Below are positions 1-9,088 of a stretch of 64,000 bases of DNA, piece after piece. The position numbers were made by a program, and so were the translations under genes. The DNA comes from Flagellimonas pelagia (lineage in GTDB: Bacteria > Bacteroidota > Bacteroidia > Flavobacteriales > Flavobacteriaceae). Location: the NCBI RefSeq assembly GCF_003584135.1, contig NZ_QXFI01000035.1, positions 1-64,000 on the forward strand, read 5' to 3'. Each line of letters opens with the position of its first letter. The stretch's first letter is position 1. The notes under the pieces were generated by a model. It worked only from the letters and a program-made list of their open reading frames with translations. It did no database searches and was not told the origin of the DNA.

Positions 1-12
1 AAGAAAAAAATA

Positions 13-1293
13 ATGCAAACACATCAAAACATAAGTGAGCTATTAAGCCCCTACATTCTGGGGGTACTCCTAAGCACGGGTATAGGTCTTATCCTTGGAC
101 TGGAAAGGGAATATGACAAGCTAAAGGATGAGCAGGGGTTTGCCGGTATTCGAACATTTCCGATAACGGCCATAATCGGTTTTATGTTGGGCAGTTTGAA
201 CGAGACTTATACCTCTTGGCTTGTCATTGTTAGTTTGGCGACCATTATTTTGTTCTTTGCCATCAGCCATTTGTCCATTGTGCAGAAACATTCCATGACC
301 GGTAATACCACAAATCTCGCTTTGATTGCCACATTTGTTCTTGGTGTTATGGTTTCGGGCCATTTGTACAAAGAGTCCATTGCCACTGCTGTAATTGTGG
401 TTACGTTGTTATCGCTCAAGACCACCTTCCGCTCGTTCATTAAGAATATAACGCCCGAAGAACTTTTTGCCTTTATCAAATTTTCAATCATTGCCCTGTT
501 GATATTACCATTTCTGCCCGACAAGGATTATGGGCCTGAAGGCCTACTGAACCCTTTTGAGATCGGGGCAATTATTGTCATTGTCTCCTTTCTGAACTTC
601 ATCGGATATTTTTTGGTCAAATACGTTGGGTCAAAAAAAGGAATCTTGTTGACCGCTATTCTGGGTGGTTTGATATCGAGTACGGCAGTTGCTTGGATCT
701 ATGCCTCCAGAAGCAAGAAGTCTCCCGAGCTTTCAAAAAAATACGCAGCAGGTATCATCATAGCATCGGCAATCATGTTCCCTAGACTTTCGGTTCTCGC
801 CTATATTTTTAATAGTGCCATCCTAGGCTATTTGGCAATCCCCTTTGCCCTGCTTACGGTGGTCTGTCTGGTAGCTTCCCTGCTTTTGATACGTAAGGAT
901 ACCGATCAGCCGAACACGGACATTAATTTGGGGAATCCGCTCAATATTTGGAATGCGATCGGTTTTGGCGGCATCTATGTGGCCATCCTGTTTGCGGTTT
1001 TCTATGGAAATAAATTTTTTGGAGAAAGTGGTCTGTACTATTCGGCATTGATTGCGGGTCTGGCAGATACCGATGCGATAACCATCAGCATGGCTAAATT
1101 TGCCTTATTGGATGAAAAATTGATTTTGGCATCCAATGTCATCATTGCAGCGACCCTGAGCAATATGACCGTGAAATTGGGAATTGCCTTTTTTAAGGGC
1201 TCTAAAAAAACAGGGCGACTCGTGGGCTATGCCTTTGGGGCGGTCGTCCTTCTTGGCATCCTTTATATCCTGCTTAATTCTTGGATAAATTGA
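13..1293 (+). CDS. MgtC/SapB family membrane protein with DUF4010 domain
   Basis: A 426-residue polytopic inner-membrane protein. The N-terminal third has the MgtC/SapB hallmark: a hydrophobic helix, then GLILGLEREY around residues 24-33, and G-RTFP near residue 45. The rest is a chain of further hydrophobic helices typical of DUF4010 proteins. MgtC relatives affect Mg2+ or phosphate homeostasis and survival under stress, but the substrate of the DUF4010 form is unknown, so no transport function is assigned. The ATG lies 12 bases from the window edge, so its promoter is out of view. It is followed after 22 bases by the D-lactate dehydrogenase gene and then a usp gene, and the three look like one operon. 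Confidence 0.85.
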   Translation: MQTHQNISELLSPYILGVLLSTGIGLILGLEREYDKLKDEQGFAGIRTFPITAIIGFMLGSLNETYTSWLVIVSLATIILFFAISHLSIVQKHSMTGNTTNLALIATFVLGVMVSGHLYKESIATAVIVVTLLSLKTTFRSFIKNITPEELFAFIKFSIIALLILPFLPDKDYGPEGLLNPFEIGAIIVIVSFLNFIGYFLVKYVGSKKGILLTAILGGLISSTAVAWIYASRSKKSPELSKKYAAGIIIASAIMFPRLSVLAYIFNSAILGYLAIPFALLTVVCLVASLLLIRKDTDQPNTDINLGNPLNIWNAIGFGGIYVAILFAVFYGNKFFGESGLYYSALIAGLADTDAITISMAKFALLDEKLILASNVIIAATLSNMTVKLGIAFFKGSKKTGRLVGYAFGAVVLLGILYILLNSWIN

Positions 1294-1315
1294 AATTTTA
1301 AAACTAGAAACGAAA

Positions 1316-2323
1316 ATGAAAACAACCGTATTCAGCACCCATAAATTTGAAGATCCCCATTTGCTATCTGCAAATAAAGGCAAACACGAGCTTAACCTAC
1401 TTGAAGTACGGTTGACCGAAAGCACGGCTTCCTTGGCCCGTGGCACCGAGGCCATTAGTTTGTTTACGAGCGATGATGCCTCGGCGGTAGTACTTGAAAA
1501 ACTTAAGGACATAGGAATCAAATATATCGCCCTGCGTACCGCTGGATATAACAACGTAGCTGTCGAAAAGGCTGCTGAACTTGGCATAAAAGTAGCCCGT
1601 GTCCCAGCCTATTCCCCATATGCCATCGCAGAACACACCATGGCGCTGATACTTGCATTGAACAGAAAACTGATGAGGGCCCACAATAGGGTCAGGGATA
1701 TGAATTTCTCGCTGAACGGACTTACAGGGTTCGACCTGAACGGGAAAACAGTTGGTGTAATAGGCACCGGAAAAATTGGGGCTATCCTTGTTAAAATACT
1801 GCACGGTTTTGGTTGTGATATTTTGGCCTATGACAACTCTGAAGATGGAGAACTCATCGAAAAGTACGGGGTCCGCTATACCGACTGCTCAACAATCTGC
1901 CGCCAAGCTGATATTATAAGCCTGCATGTGCCTTTAGTGCCTTCCACCAAACATTTGATCGATGCCAAGCGTATTTCATTGATGAAACCAGGGGTAATGC
2001 TTATCAATACCAGCAGGGGTGGCTTGGTGGATACCAAAGCGGTCATTGAAGGTTTAAAAACAGGAAAAGTCGGATACTTTGGGATGGATGTTTATGAAGA
2101 AGAGGAAGGACTGTTCTTTGAAGATCATTCGGACGAAATACTACAGGATGATGTCATTGCACGTTTGATGACCTTCAGCAATGTTCTGATAACGAGCCAT
2201 CAGGCATTCTTGACCGATACAGCCTTGACCAACATTGCAGATACGACCATACATAACCTTGATAGTTTTGAAAAAGCAACGGTTTCAGGGAATGAAGTAA
2301 AAATAAATTACAACAACTTGTAA
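1316..2323 (+). CDS. ldhA: D-lactate dehydrogenase (2-hydroxyacid dehydrogenase)
   Basis: Cytoplasmic NAD-dependent D-2-hydroxyacid dehydrogenase, expected to reduce pyruvate to D-lactate and reoxidise NADH. The 335 residues match the LdhA length. Visible features are an AYSPYAIAEHT segment near 98-107, the Rossmann motif GTGKIG at 150-155, and the catalytic triad R234 (NTSRGG), E263 (YEEEE) and H295 (TSHQAF). These, and the conserved YEEEEGLFFED stretch, favour D-LDH over the many other family members, though substrate cannot be proven from sequence. It lies between the MgtC-like gene and a usp gene with spacers of 22 and 12 bases, so co-transcription is likely. Known role: fermentative redox balancing. 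Confidence 0.9.
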   Translation: MKTTVFSTHKFEDPHLLSANKGKHELNLLEVRLTESTASLARGTEAISLFTSDDASAVVLEKLKDIGIKYIALRTAGYNNVAVEKAAELGIKVARVPAYSPYAIAEHTMALILALNRKLMRAHNRVRDMNFSLNGLTGFDLNGKTVGVIGTGKIGAILVKILHGFGCDILAYDNSEDGELIEKYGVRYTDCSTICRQADIISLHVPLVPSTKHLIDAKRISLMKPGVMLINTSRGGLVDTKAVIEGLKTGKVGYFGMDVYEEEEGLFFEDHSDEILQDDVIARLMTFSNVLITSHQAFLTDTALTNIADTTIHNLDSFEKATVSGNEVKINYNNL

Positions 2324-2335
2324 AACTTAATAAGG

Positions 2336-3166
2336 ATGAAAAATATACTCGTACCCACCGATTTTTCGGAGAATTGCGACAAAGCCGCTGATTTGGGCAT
2401 TGAAATGGCTAAACTATACGATGCGGAAATTCATTTCTTTCACTTGATACATACTCCCGTAGACTGGGTAAAACTGGACAAGTTAAAGGAGAAAAGATAC
2501 CCCAAGACGCTTAGGGAAATCGGGGCGGCCAAATCCGCCTTGCGGGAATTTGAGAAAAAGGCGGAGAAGGAAAATCTAAAATGCCAGACCTTCTTGGAGT
2601 ATCAGGTTGAGACCAGTAATATTCTAAAACATTCCGGTCATTTCCATCATGACTTTATTATCACGGGGAGTAGCGGTACGAAAGGCACCGCCCGTGAACT
2701 TTTTGGTAGCAATGTTGAAAAAATCGTGCGAAAATCCGATGTGCCCGTAATCGTGGTGAAAGAGGAAGAGGTCTCCTTCCCTTTTAAAAATATAGTTTTT
2801 GTCTCTGATTTCATGGAGGATGTAAGTGGTGCTTTCGAGCATGTAATCTCAATCGCAAAAAAATGCAATGCACATATTCGTTTGTTGCGTATCAACACCC
2901 AAACGGATACCAATAGCATTACTGCTGGATTGAATCCAATTAAGAAATTCTTGGAAAAGTTTCCTGATTTGAAAAATTATTCGATGTACGTCACTAACGA
3001 ACCTTCTGTGGAAACGGGAATAAATACGTTCCTAAGACACGAACCTGCGGATCTGATTGCTTTGTCCACCCATGGCAGTACAGGTTTTTTAAGCTTGTTT
3101 TCCAAAAGTATCGCCGAAGGTGTGGCCAATCATTCCGCACTTCCGGTAATGACGGTTAAAATCTAA
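2336..3166 (+). CDS. Universal stress protein, tandem UspA domains
   Basis: A 276-residue protein with two UspA folds. The first runs from about 1-140 (starts KNILVPTDFSENC), the second from about 145-276 (FKNIVFVSDFMED). The first domain keeps the ATP-binding signature G-2x-G-9x-GS (GSSGTKGTARELFGS near 113-127), so it should bind nucleotide. The corresponding loop in the second domain (STHGSTGFL) is degenerate. USPs are cytoplasmic and help survival under stress, starvation or respiratory inhibition; the molecular activity is unknown. It is the last intact gene of the MgtC-ldhA-usp operon, 12 bases after ldhA. It is one of five intact usp genes in the window and belongs to the ATP-binding subgroup with those at 44095 and 45120. 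Confidence 0.93.
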   Translation: MKNILVPTDFSENCDKAADLGIEMAKLYDAEIHFFHLIHTPVDWVKLDKLKEKRYPKTLREIGAAKSALREFEKKAEKENLKCQTFLEYQVETSNILKHSGHFHHDFIITGSSGTKGTARELFGSNVEKIVRKSDVPVIVVKEEEVSFPFKNIVFVSDFMEDVSGAFEHVISIAKKCNAHIRLLRINTQTDTNSITAGLNPIKKFLEKFPDLKNYSMYVTNEPSVETGINTFLRHEPADLIALSTHGSTGFLSLFSKSIAEGVANHSALPVMTVKI

Positions 3167-3170
3167 AGGC

Positions 3171-3329
3171 ATGAATGTCGTGAACGTCACAAAATATTCG
3201 GGCGAATTGCAAGTCTTTGACCTAAACCAGCTTATTGGCTCTTTGCGGCGTTCGCGAGTAACGGTAAAAAAATTCTCGAAGATTCAGAAGAATTATGTAA
3301 AGCACATTAAACCAATAAACATCTATTAA
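3171..3329 (+). pseudogene. ATP-cone domain fragment
   Basis: A 52-codon reading frame begins four bases after the usp stop. Its first 30 residues (V-KYSGELQVFDLNQLIGSL-RS) match the start of an ATP-cone, the nucleotide-binding regulatory domain of about 90 residues known from ribonucleotide reductases, NrdR and some stand-alone stress-island proteins. After residue 30 the sequence becomes a basic run and stops, so most of the domain is missing. I read it as a decayed gene, but a functional micropeptide cannot be excluded. Confidence 0.5.
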
Positions 3330-3347
3330 CCCTAAAAAAGAATACAG

Positions 3348-3602
3348 ATGAAAACTAAAACATTAAAAAAACAGGACAGCATGGACCTAGAGCCATTTTA
3401 CCAAGCAATGGAAGATGATCCAAGCTTACTGGAAGAAGCCTTTGAAACATTACTGGAGATGGTAAACTCCGAGCCCGGATCCGCCAAGAAACTAGCCCTT
3501 CTTATCAAAGAGGACTTTCACGATCTGTACAAGGAAATAGCGGAGCTATGCAAACCGGACCAAGATAAAGGGAACACACCTTCCTGTTGTGGGGGACTTT
3601 AA
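3348..3602 (+). CDS. Small acidic protein with CCGGL tail, unknown
   Basis: An 84-residue protein that I do not recognise. The body (residues 12-68) is rich in Asp, Glu and Leu and should be mostly amphipathic helices. The C-terminus ends SCCGGL, and C68 gives a third cysteine. The vicinal Cys pair could bind metal or be redox active, but this is only a suggestion. It follows the ATP-cone fragment and may be transcribed with the upstream ldhA-usp genes. There is no signal peptide or membrane segment. Confidence 0.6.
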   Translation: MKTKTLKKQDSMDLEPFYQAMEDDPSLLEEAFETLLEMVNSEPGSAKKLALLIKEDFHDLYKEIAELCKPDQDKGNTPSCCGGL

Positions 3603-3612
3603 AATTTGATAA

Positions 3613-3785
3613 ATGATCAAGACCTCAAAAACCGATTGGATCCATTGAATGGGTTTGTTAGCACATGAAGTCAAGAACCGTGAGTACAGGAAATCGGTAA
3701 AATAATAGTGATTCTTTCTTTATACAATAAAGAGAATTTAGAAGATCCGTTAGAATTATTTATGACCTAATAAACTGTAAAAAAA
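3613..3785 (+). other. Gene-poor stretch with possible short remnant
   Basis: The 180-base spacer upstream of the broken metallo-beta-lactamase-fold gene holds an ATG-started frame at 3613-3705. It is interrupted once by TGA (3646-3648) and then reads MGLLAHEVKNREYRKSVK. The codon pattern looks protein-like, so this may be a dead small gene of unknown family. No clear promoter or terminator was seen. Confidence 0.25.
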
Positions 3786-4139
3786 ATGAAAAATAACAAA
3801 GTAAACATTCACTTATTAGGAGATGCAGGAACGGTTACCGGTTCAAAGTATATGATGGAATCCACCAAAAAGGAAATTCCCATTGAATGTGGTCATCATT
3901 ACAACGGTATCCTCTTGGCCTCCAACTTTTTAGGATTGAAGGTAAACGACAAGCCGCTGGTGTTTTGGGGCGATATTTGCCGCACCGAAGAACCATTCCC
4001 GTACTCGCCCCAAAAACCTATAAAAGATACTTATGGCTGGGAAGCTGAAGTACCACAGCCTTACGACATTAAATGGTTGGAATTAAAACCACCAATCAGA
4101 ATTGTGTACAAAGTAAAGGAAAGAATCAGCATCAACTAA
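3786..4139 (+). pseudogene. Metallo-beta-lactamase-fold RNase-like protein, internally deleted
   Basis: The 117-residue frame starts with IHLLGDAGTVTGSKY, the opening of the metallo-beta-lactamase-fold exonuclease family (YSH1/CPSF-like, usually about 450 residues). After about residue 33 it jumps to NFLGLKVNDKPLVFWGDICR, which corresponds to the later KPLVFSGDIGR strand of that family. The HxHxDH metal-binding motif that should lie between is absent. The C-terminal beta-CASP part is also missing and the tail looks unrelated. The frame is open, but the protein cannot be catalytic. I read it as an internal deletion derivative. Confidence 0.6.
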
Positions 4140-4190
4140 GTTGTTCGATTTTATAAAAATATATACTTAGAAAAAAGAAATACAAAAATT

Positions 4191-5474
4191 ATGAAAATCC
4201 AAAAAATTGAAGCGATCGAAATACTCGATTCAAGAGGGAATCCTACCGTAGAAGTGAATCTAAAGTTGGAAGATGGAACTACCTCCCGTGCAATGGTCCC
4301 AAGTGGCGCATCAACCGGAGAAAGGGAAGCCACCGAATTAAGAGATGGCGATAAAAAACGTTATGGAGGAAAAGGCGTTTTGAAGGCAGTTGAGAATGTA
4401 AATACTGTAATTGCGAAAGCCATTAAAGATAAAAGTATCCATACACAAAGAGAGCTTGACTATTTATTGATAGAACTGGATGGAACAAAAAACAAAGCCA
4501 AACTAGGTGCAAATGCAATACTTGGTGTTTCTATGGCCTATGCGCGAGCAAAAGCCCAGAGTGCTAAAATCCCGTTATATGAGTGCTTGGGAGGAAGCTA
4601 TGCCCACATAATGCCCGTACCTTGTATGAATGTCATAAACGGCGGCAAACATGCGGACAATACATTGGATTTTCAAGAATTCATGATCGCACCTCATAGC
4701 GCGCCGTCATTTAGAGAAGCCATTCGTATGGGCGAAGAAGTGTTCCATTCCTTAAAAAATGTGTTAAAAACCAAAGGTTTAAGCACTGGAGTTGGTGACG
4801 AAGGTGGATTTGCCCCCGATTTAAAATCAAATGAACAGGCTGTCGAAATGATTTTAGAAGGAATTCATAAAGCTGGTTATAAACCGGGAATAGATGTAAG
4901 TATTTGTCTTGACCCCGCTGCCAGTGAAATGTGGGAAAATGGAATGTATAAATTTTTTAAAAGTTCCCAAAAGTTAGTTTCAAGCGATGAAATGGTGAAG
5001 CTTTGGGAAAGTTGGACAACTCAATATCCTATTGTCTTGCTTGAGGATGGTCTATCTGAAAATGACTGGGAAGGTTGGAAAAACTTAACGGATATATTAG
5101 GCGATAAAATTGAAATTGTAGGCGATGACTTGTTCTGCACCAATAAATCGATTTTAGAAAAAGGTATCGAAAAAGGGGTGGCAAACTCGATCCTGATCAA
5201 ATTGAATCAAATAGGAACCGTAACCGAAACGCTTGAAACAACCGAGCTTGCTTATAAAAATTCATACAATTGTTTTGTATCGCATAGGAGCGGCGAAACA
5301 GTAGATAGTTTTATTGCGGATTTAACCGTTGCCCTAAACGCGGGACATTTAAAAACAGGAAGCGGTTGCCGTGGAGAGCGTATTGAAAAATTCAATCAAC
5401 TTATGCGTATTGAAAATGAATTGGGCAAATCATCACAATTTGCCGGTTTGAAAGCATTTAAGAATGCCAAATAA
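4191..5474 (+). CDS. eno: Enolase (phosphopyruvate hydratase)
   Basis: Full-length 427-residue enolase that interconverts 2-phosphoglycerate and phosphoenolpyruvate in the cytoplasm. Visible landmarks are [12 protein letters not shown] near 11-22, PSGASTG, the [10 protein letters not shown] loop near 202-211, LLEDGL, the IVGDDLF metal site, the signature [14 protein letters not shown], and SHRSGET. The stretch [20 protein letters not shown] differs from the usual GQIKTGAPCRSER, and AVG-GAG is replaced by VALNAGH. This suggests a divergent accessory paralogue rather than the housekeeping copy. All Mg2+ ligands and the catalytic Lys (ILIKLN) appear present. It sits among stress and fermentation genes, with gpmA and pckA elsewhere in the island. 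No operator of the kind described below was seen in front of it. Confidence 0.95.
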   Translation: MKIQKIEAIEILDSRGNPTVEVNLKLEDGTTSRAMVPSGASTGEREATELRDGDKKRYGGKGVLKAVENVNTVIAKAIKDKSIHTQRELDYLLIELDGTKNKAKLGANAILGVSMAYARAKAQSAKIPLYECLGGSYAHIMPVPCMNVINGGKHADNTLDFQEFMIAPHSAPSFREAIRMGEEVFHSLKNVLKTKGLSTGVGDEGGFAPDLKSNEQAVEMILEGIHKAGYKPGIDVSICLDPAASEMWENGMYKFFKSSQKLVSSDEMVKLWESWTTQYPIVLLEDGLSENDWEGWKNLTDILGDKIEIVGDDLFCTNKSILEKGIEKGVANSILIKLNQIGTVTETLETTELAYKNSYNCFVSHRSGETVDSFIADLTVALNAGHLKTGSGCRGERIEKFNQLMRIENELGKSSQFAGLKAFKNAK

Positions 5475-5510
5475 CACCTGACGAATAGTAGGGCTAATGA
5501 TACATTTTCC

Positions 5511-5757
5511 ACTTTTGAAGGCATGAGGAGTACCGATGACAATAGCGTTCTCTATGCCATTTCATCAAAAAATGGAATTAAGGGCCTTCTGGTGGATGCC
5601 TATGGCGTATATGCTGAAAACATTTCAGAAGCAATGAGAAAAAAATTACGATAACATTTAAATAGAACAGTATGAAATCGCCATTAACAACAAGTTTGCG
5701 AAAGCAAACACCAATGAAGATATAAGGCGATTCCATATAACCATTGAAAAACAATAA
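5511..5757 (+). pseudogene. Remnant of unidentified gene in two frames
   Basis: Two protein-like pieces follow enolase. Positions 5511-5654 read TFEGMRSTDDNSVLYAIS, then NGIKGLLVDAYGVYAEN, and end at TAA. Positions 5668-5757 are in another frame and read EQYEIAINNKF, then NEDIRRFHITIEKQ and a stop. Neither has a credible start. Together they look like the C-terminal part of one frameshifted gene whose upstream portion is lost. I do not recognise the family. The final HITIEKQ resembles the HVTVKKQ end of the short frame at 7769-7837. Confidence 0.45.
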
Positions 5758-5767
5758 ATATCAACAT

Positions 5768-6535
5768 ATGAAAACTAAATCATTTATCAAACTTGCTTCC
5801 ATGGCCACCATTACCCTGTTCCTTATAAGTGGCACAGCCCCTGTCCAGGACAACGCCAGGGATATTATAGAAAAAGCCGACAACAAAAGACTCGGCAAGA
5901 CCAGTTCCAGCACGATGACCTTAAAGATCATACGGCCCAAATGGACCCGAGAAATAGATTTAAAATTATGGACAAAGGGAAACGATCTTATGATGATTTT
6001 AATAACAGGTCCGGCAAGGGACCAGGGAACGGCCTTCCTGAAAAGGGGGGACGAGATCTACAACTGGGTGCCCCGTATAGAGCGCAGTATAAAGCTTCCG
6101 CCATCCAGTATGATGCAAAGTTGGATGGGCTCCGATTTTACCAATGACGATCTGGTAAAGCAATCTTCCATGGTCAATGATTACGACCATATACTGATAG
6201 GGAAGGAAGAAATAAGCGGCAGGGAAGCCTACAAGATCCTTTTAAAACCCAAAGAGGAAGCCTCCGTGGTCTGGGGAAAGGTGGAAGCCTGGGTAGATGT
6301 GGAAGAATCCCTTTTCCTGAAACTGGCCTATTACGATGAAGAAGGGGAACTGGTAAACACCCTGTTGGGCAAGAACATTAAAACAATGGGAGGCCGCACC
6401 GTAACCAGCCTTTTGGAGATAACCCCGGCCGATGAACCTGGCAATAAAACCACTTTGGAATATAAATCCATAGCATTTGACCAACCTATGGATGATAATT
6501 TTTTCTCTTTAAGAAACCTAAAAAACCTTAAATAA
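5768..6535 (+). CDS. LolA-like outer membrane lipoprotein-sorting family protein
   Basis: A 255-residue secreted protein of the COG2834 / LolA-like group. The ATG at 5768 is chosen because a typical signal peptide follows directly (KTKSFIKLASMATITLFLISG); an upstream TTG at 5744 would only add eight residues of the preceding remnant. Motifs typical of the family are IRPKWTREIDLKLWTKG and D--MILITGPARDQGTAFLKRGDEIYNW. Such periplasmic proteins are often encoded next to FtsX-like permeases or RND exporters and may carry a lipid or lipoprotein to the outer membrane. The stop is followed immediately by the ATG of the first permease, so the genes are translationally coupled. Confidence 0.85.
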   Translation: MKTKSFIKLASMATITLFLISGTAPVQDNARDIIEKADNKRLGKTSSSTMTLKIIRPKWTREIDLKLWTKGNDLMMILITGPARDQGTAFLKRGDEIYNWVPRIERSIKLPPSSMMQSWMGSDFTNDDLVKQSSMVNDYDHILIGKEEISGREAYKILLKPKEEASVVWGKVEAWVDVEESLFLKLAYYDEEGELVNTLLGKNIKTMGGRTVTSLLEITPADEPGNKTTLEYKSIAFDQPMDDNFFSLRNLKNLK

Positions 6536-7747
6536 ATGATTATTAAACTATCCTGGCGAAACTTATGGAGAAACAGGCGAAGGACCCTGATAACAGTAGC
6601 TTCCATAGTTTTCGCAATAATTTTAGCCAATATAATGGACAGCCTGCTACTGGGCCTGAACAAACAGATGGTAGATAGCCTGGTGGGCGTGTACAGCGGG
6701 CATTTTCAAATTCAGCAGGAAGGGTATTGGGAGGATAAATCGCTCCACAATTCCTTTGTGCCAAATGACAGCCTGGAAACGGCACTTGAAGGCACGGAAG
6801 GAATAAAAGGCTTTTCATACCGCCTGGAATCGGTTGCGCTGGCAGCTACCAATAAGATGACCAAGGGCACATTGGTAATGGGCATAGATCCCGATAAGGA
6901 GAAAAATATAACAGGTTTTGATAAAAAGATCATCCAGGGAAACTATCTTGGCGAAACCAACAATCAGGCTTTGGTAGGCAAAGGGTTGGCCGAAAAAATG
7001 AATATTTCGGTCGGGGACAGCCTGGTGCTGGTGGGCGAAGGCTATCACGGTGCCAGTGCTGCCGATAAATATGAAGTTTCCGGCATTATAAGGCTGGGCT
7101 CCCCGGACCTGGACAACAATATTGTGATACTAAAACTTGAGGATGCCCAATTCTTGTATGGTGCCTATGACAGGGTTACTTCCATCCCGGTCTTTTTGAG
7201 GCCAAACCAACCCCAGGAACAGGCTATAGCGAACTTGAAACCTAACCTGAATACTGATTTTATCGTCAAACCCTGGCAGGAAATGTTGCCAATGCTCACC
7301 CAGTCCATCGGCCTTATAGACGCGCTACGCGTCATTATAGTAGTGCTACTTTATGTACTTATTAGTTTTAGCATTCTCGGCACCATTATAATGATGGCGC
7401 ACGAACGGATGACCGAGTTACGAATATTATTGTCCATTGGTATGCGGAAAAAGGTAATGCAGCTTATGGTATTGATCGAAACATTTTTTATGGCACTTTT
7501 TGGTGCAGTCCTGGGTTTTTTAGCGAGCTATCCTATTGTTAATTATTTCAAGGTAAATCCCATCCAATTTCGTGGCAAGGTAGCGGACGGTTGGGAATCG
7601 TTTGGGATTGACCCCATAATGCCCACTACGGTCGATTTTGGTGTTTTCACAAAACATACCCTGATCATACTTGTCATTTCGATCCTATTGTCAATTTATG
7701 CCATACATCAGATTTCAAGTTTAAAGCCTGTGGCATCAAAAAAATAA
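6536..7747 (+). CDS. ABC transporter permease, FtsX/MacB type (first)
   Basis: A 403-residue inner-membrane permease with MacB/LolC-like topology. One membrane helix near residues 15-35 follows the basic start (WRNLWRNRRRTLIT). A large periplasmic MacB-PCD domain spans about 40-260. Three C-terminal helices follow, in the FtsX domain: near 265-290 (ALRVIIVVLLYVLISFSILGT), 315-340, and 375-397. The segment HERMTELRILLSIGM is the cytoplasmic coupling region. It would act with the second permease (7848) and the ATPase (9089) in moving a lipoprotein or other substrate out of the inner membrane. It abuts the LolA-like gene with no spacer. Confidence 0.9.
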   Translation: MIIKLSWRNLWRNRRRTLITVASIVFAIILANIMDSLLLGLNKQMVDSLVGVYSGHFQIQQEGYWEDKSLHNSFVPNDSLETALEGTEGIKGFSYRLESVALAATNKMTKGTLVMGIDPDKEKNITGFDKKIIQGNYLGETNNQALVGKGLAEKMNISVGDSLVLVGEGYHGASAADKYEVSGIIRLGSPDLDNNIVILKLEDAQFLYGAYDRVTSIPVFLRPNQPQEQAIANLKPNLNTDFIVKPWQEMLPMLTQSIGLIDALRVIIVVLLYVLISFSILGTIIMMAHERMTELRILLSIGMRKKVMQLMVLIETFFMALFGAVLGFLASYPIVNYFKVNPIQFRGKVADGWESFGIDPIMPTTVDFGVFTKHTLIILVISILLSIYAIHQISSLKPVASKK

Positions 7748-7768
7748 ATATCGACAGATGAAACGAGC

Positions 7769-7837
7769 ATGCTAAAAGCGTTATCACCCAAGGGAATGAT
7801 TAATAGCGAACCGCATGTGACAGTTAAAAAACAATAA
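7769..7837 (+). other. Short frame between permeases, likely remnant
   Basis: A 22-codon frame ending in PHVTVKKQ sits in the 100-base gap between the two permease genes. Its end resembles the FHITIEKQ end of the remnant before 5768. Both are followed by the same short leader, AACAATAAATAT-AACA, and then ATGAAAAC. A third related leader with its own ATG occurs at 7744-7760. The pattern suggests copied or decayed gene ends that were kept as leaders for the next gene. Confidence 0.3.
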
Positions 7838-7847
7838 ATATAAACAC

Positions 7848-9077
7848 ATGAAAACACTTTTAAAAATAGCATGGAGAAATATCTGGAGGAACACGACCCG
7901 AAGCCTGGTCGTGGTCATTTCATTGGCAATTGGTATTTGGGCAACGGTTATTATTCTGGCCGTTTCGGATAGTTTGCACATGGAAGCCTTAAAGGATGGT
8001 ATTGAATATAAGTACGGGCATATACAAATCCAGAACCCCGATTTTATAAAGAACGAAAAATTGACCATAACCATCCCTAACGGGGAAAGAATACTGAAGG
8101 AAATTAGAACGGATGATGAAGTAAAAGCCGCCACGGCTCGTACCGAAGTATCAGGTATCATCGCCTCGGCCGGCAATTCTTCCAATGTAATCCTTATAGG
8201 TATATTGCCCGGGGCAGAAGAAAAAACCACAATGCTAAAATCAAGGTTGGCTACTGGGGAATACCTTAGCCAGAAGGTAAGGAACCCAATTATCCTTGGC
8301 GAAAGGCTGGCCAAAAAACTCAATGTAAAACCAGGGAATAAAGTAGTATTGGGCTTTGAAGGCAAAAGCGGGGAATTGATATCCTCAACGTTCAGGATTA
8401 CAGGCCTATACAATGCCACCCAAACTAGGGATGAGGAAATGTTAGTTTATGCCGACCTTTATGATGTCACCAAACTGGCAGGAATTGAAGGGCAATACAA
8501 CAAGATAGTTATTAAGCTCAAAGAACCTGAACAATTAGCCACTTATCTTGCTTTCCTACAGTCAAAATTCAGCCAACCGGATGTATTGGTCCAAGATTGG
8601 CGGCAGGCAAATCCTGAATTGGAACTTATCAGCGATATGATTTACCAAATGGATATTATAATGACTATAATTGTGCTTATTGCACTTGCCTTTGGGATAG
8701 TAAATACCATGTTGATGTCCATATTGGAACGTTACAAGGAATTGGGGATATTAATGGCCATTGGAATGAACAGGCGGCGTGTATTTACCATGATTGTTGT
8801 GGAAACCACCTACCTTTCTATTTTGGGCGGTGCCGTGGGGATGCTTATTGGATTTGTTACCGTTTCAATCCTTAGTTATAACGGTATCAACTTGAGCCTG
8901 TTTTCTGAAGCCTTATCAGGTTGGGGTTTTAGTGACGTTGTTTATCCAACATTGGAACCCAGGGTCTATGTGTTGATAACCGTTTTGGTCATCCTTACAG
9001 CTGTGCTCACTTCCATCTATCCGGCCGTAAAGGCCTTAATGTTAAATCCTAACGAAGCTATTAGCAAACAAAATTAA
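7848..9077 (+). CDS. ABC transporter permease, FtsX/MacB type (second)
   Basis: A 409-residue paralogue of the upstream permease. It has a first membrane helix near 20-40 after WRNIWRNTTRS, a periplasmic domain to about 265, then three helices in the FtsX domain (near 270-295, 320-345 and 370-395). The coupling stretch LERYKELGILMAIGMNRRR is typical of LolC/MacB proteins. The two permeases probably form a heterodimer like LolC-LolE, powered by the ATPase that follows after 11 bases. The ending NPNEAI is characteristic of the FtsX family. Confidence 0.92.
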   Translation: MKTLLKIAWRNIWRNTTRSLVVVISLAIGIWATVIILAVSDSLHMEALKDGIEYKYGHIQIQNPDFIKNEKLTITIPNGERILKEIRTDDEVKAATARTEVSGIIASAGNSSNVILIGILPGAEEKTTMLKSRLATGEYLSQKVRNPIILGERLAKKLNVKPGNKVVLGFEGKSGELISSTFRITGLYNATQTRDEEMLVYADLYDVTKLAGIEGQYNKIVIKLKEPEQLATYLAFLQSKFSQPDVLVQDWRQANPELELISDMIYQMDIIMTIIVLIALAFGIVNTMLMSILERYKELGILMAIGMNRRRVFTMIVVETTYLSILGGAVGMLIGFVTVSILSYNGINLSLFSEALSGWGFSDVVYPTLEPRVYVLITVLVILTAVLTSIYPAVKALMLNPNEAISKQN

Positions 9078-9088
9078 TACAAAAAGTC

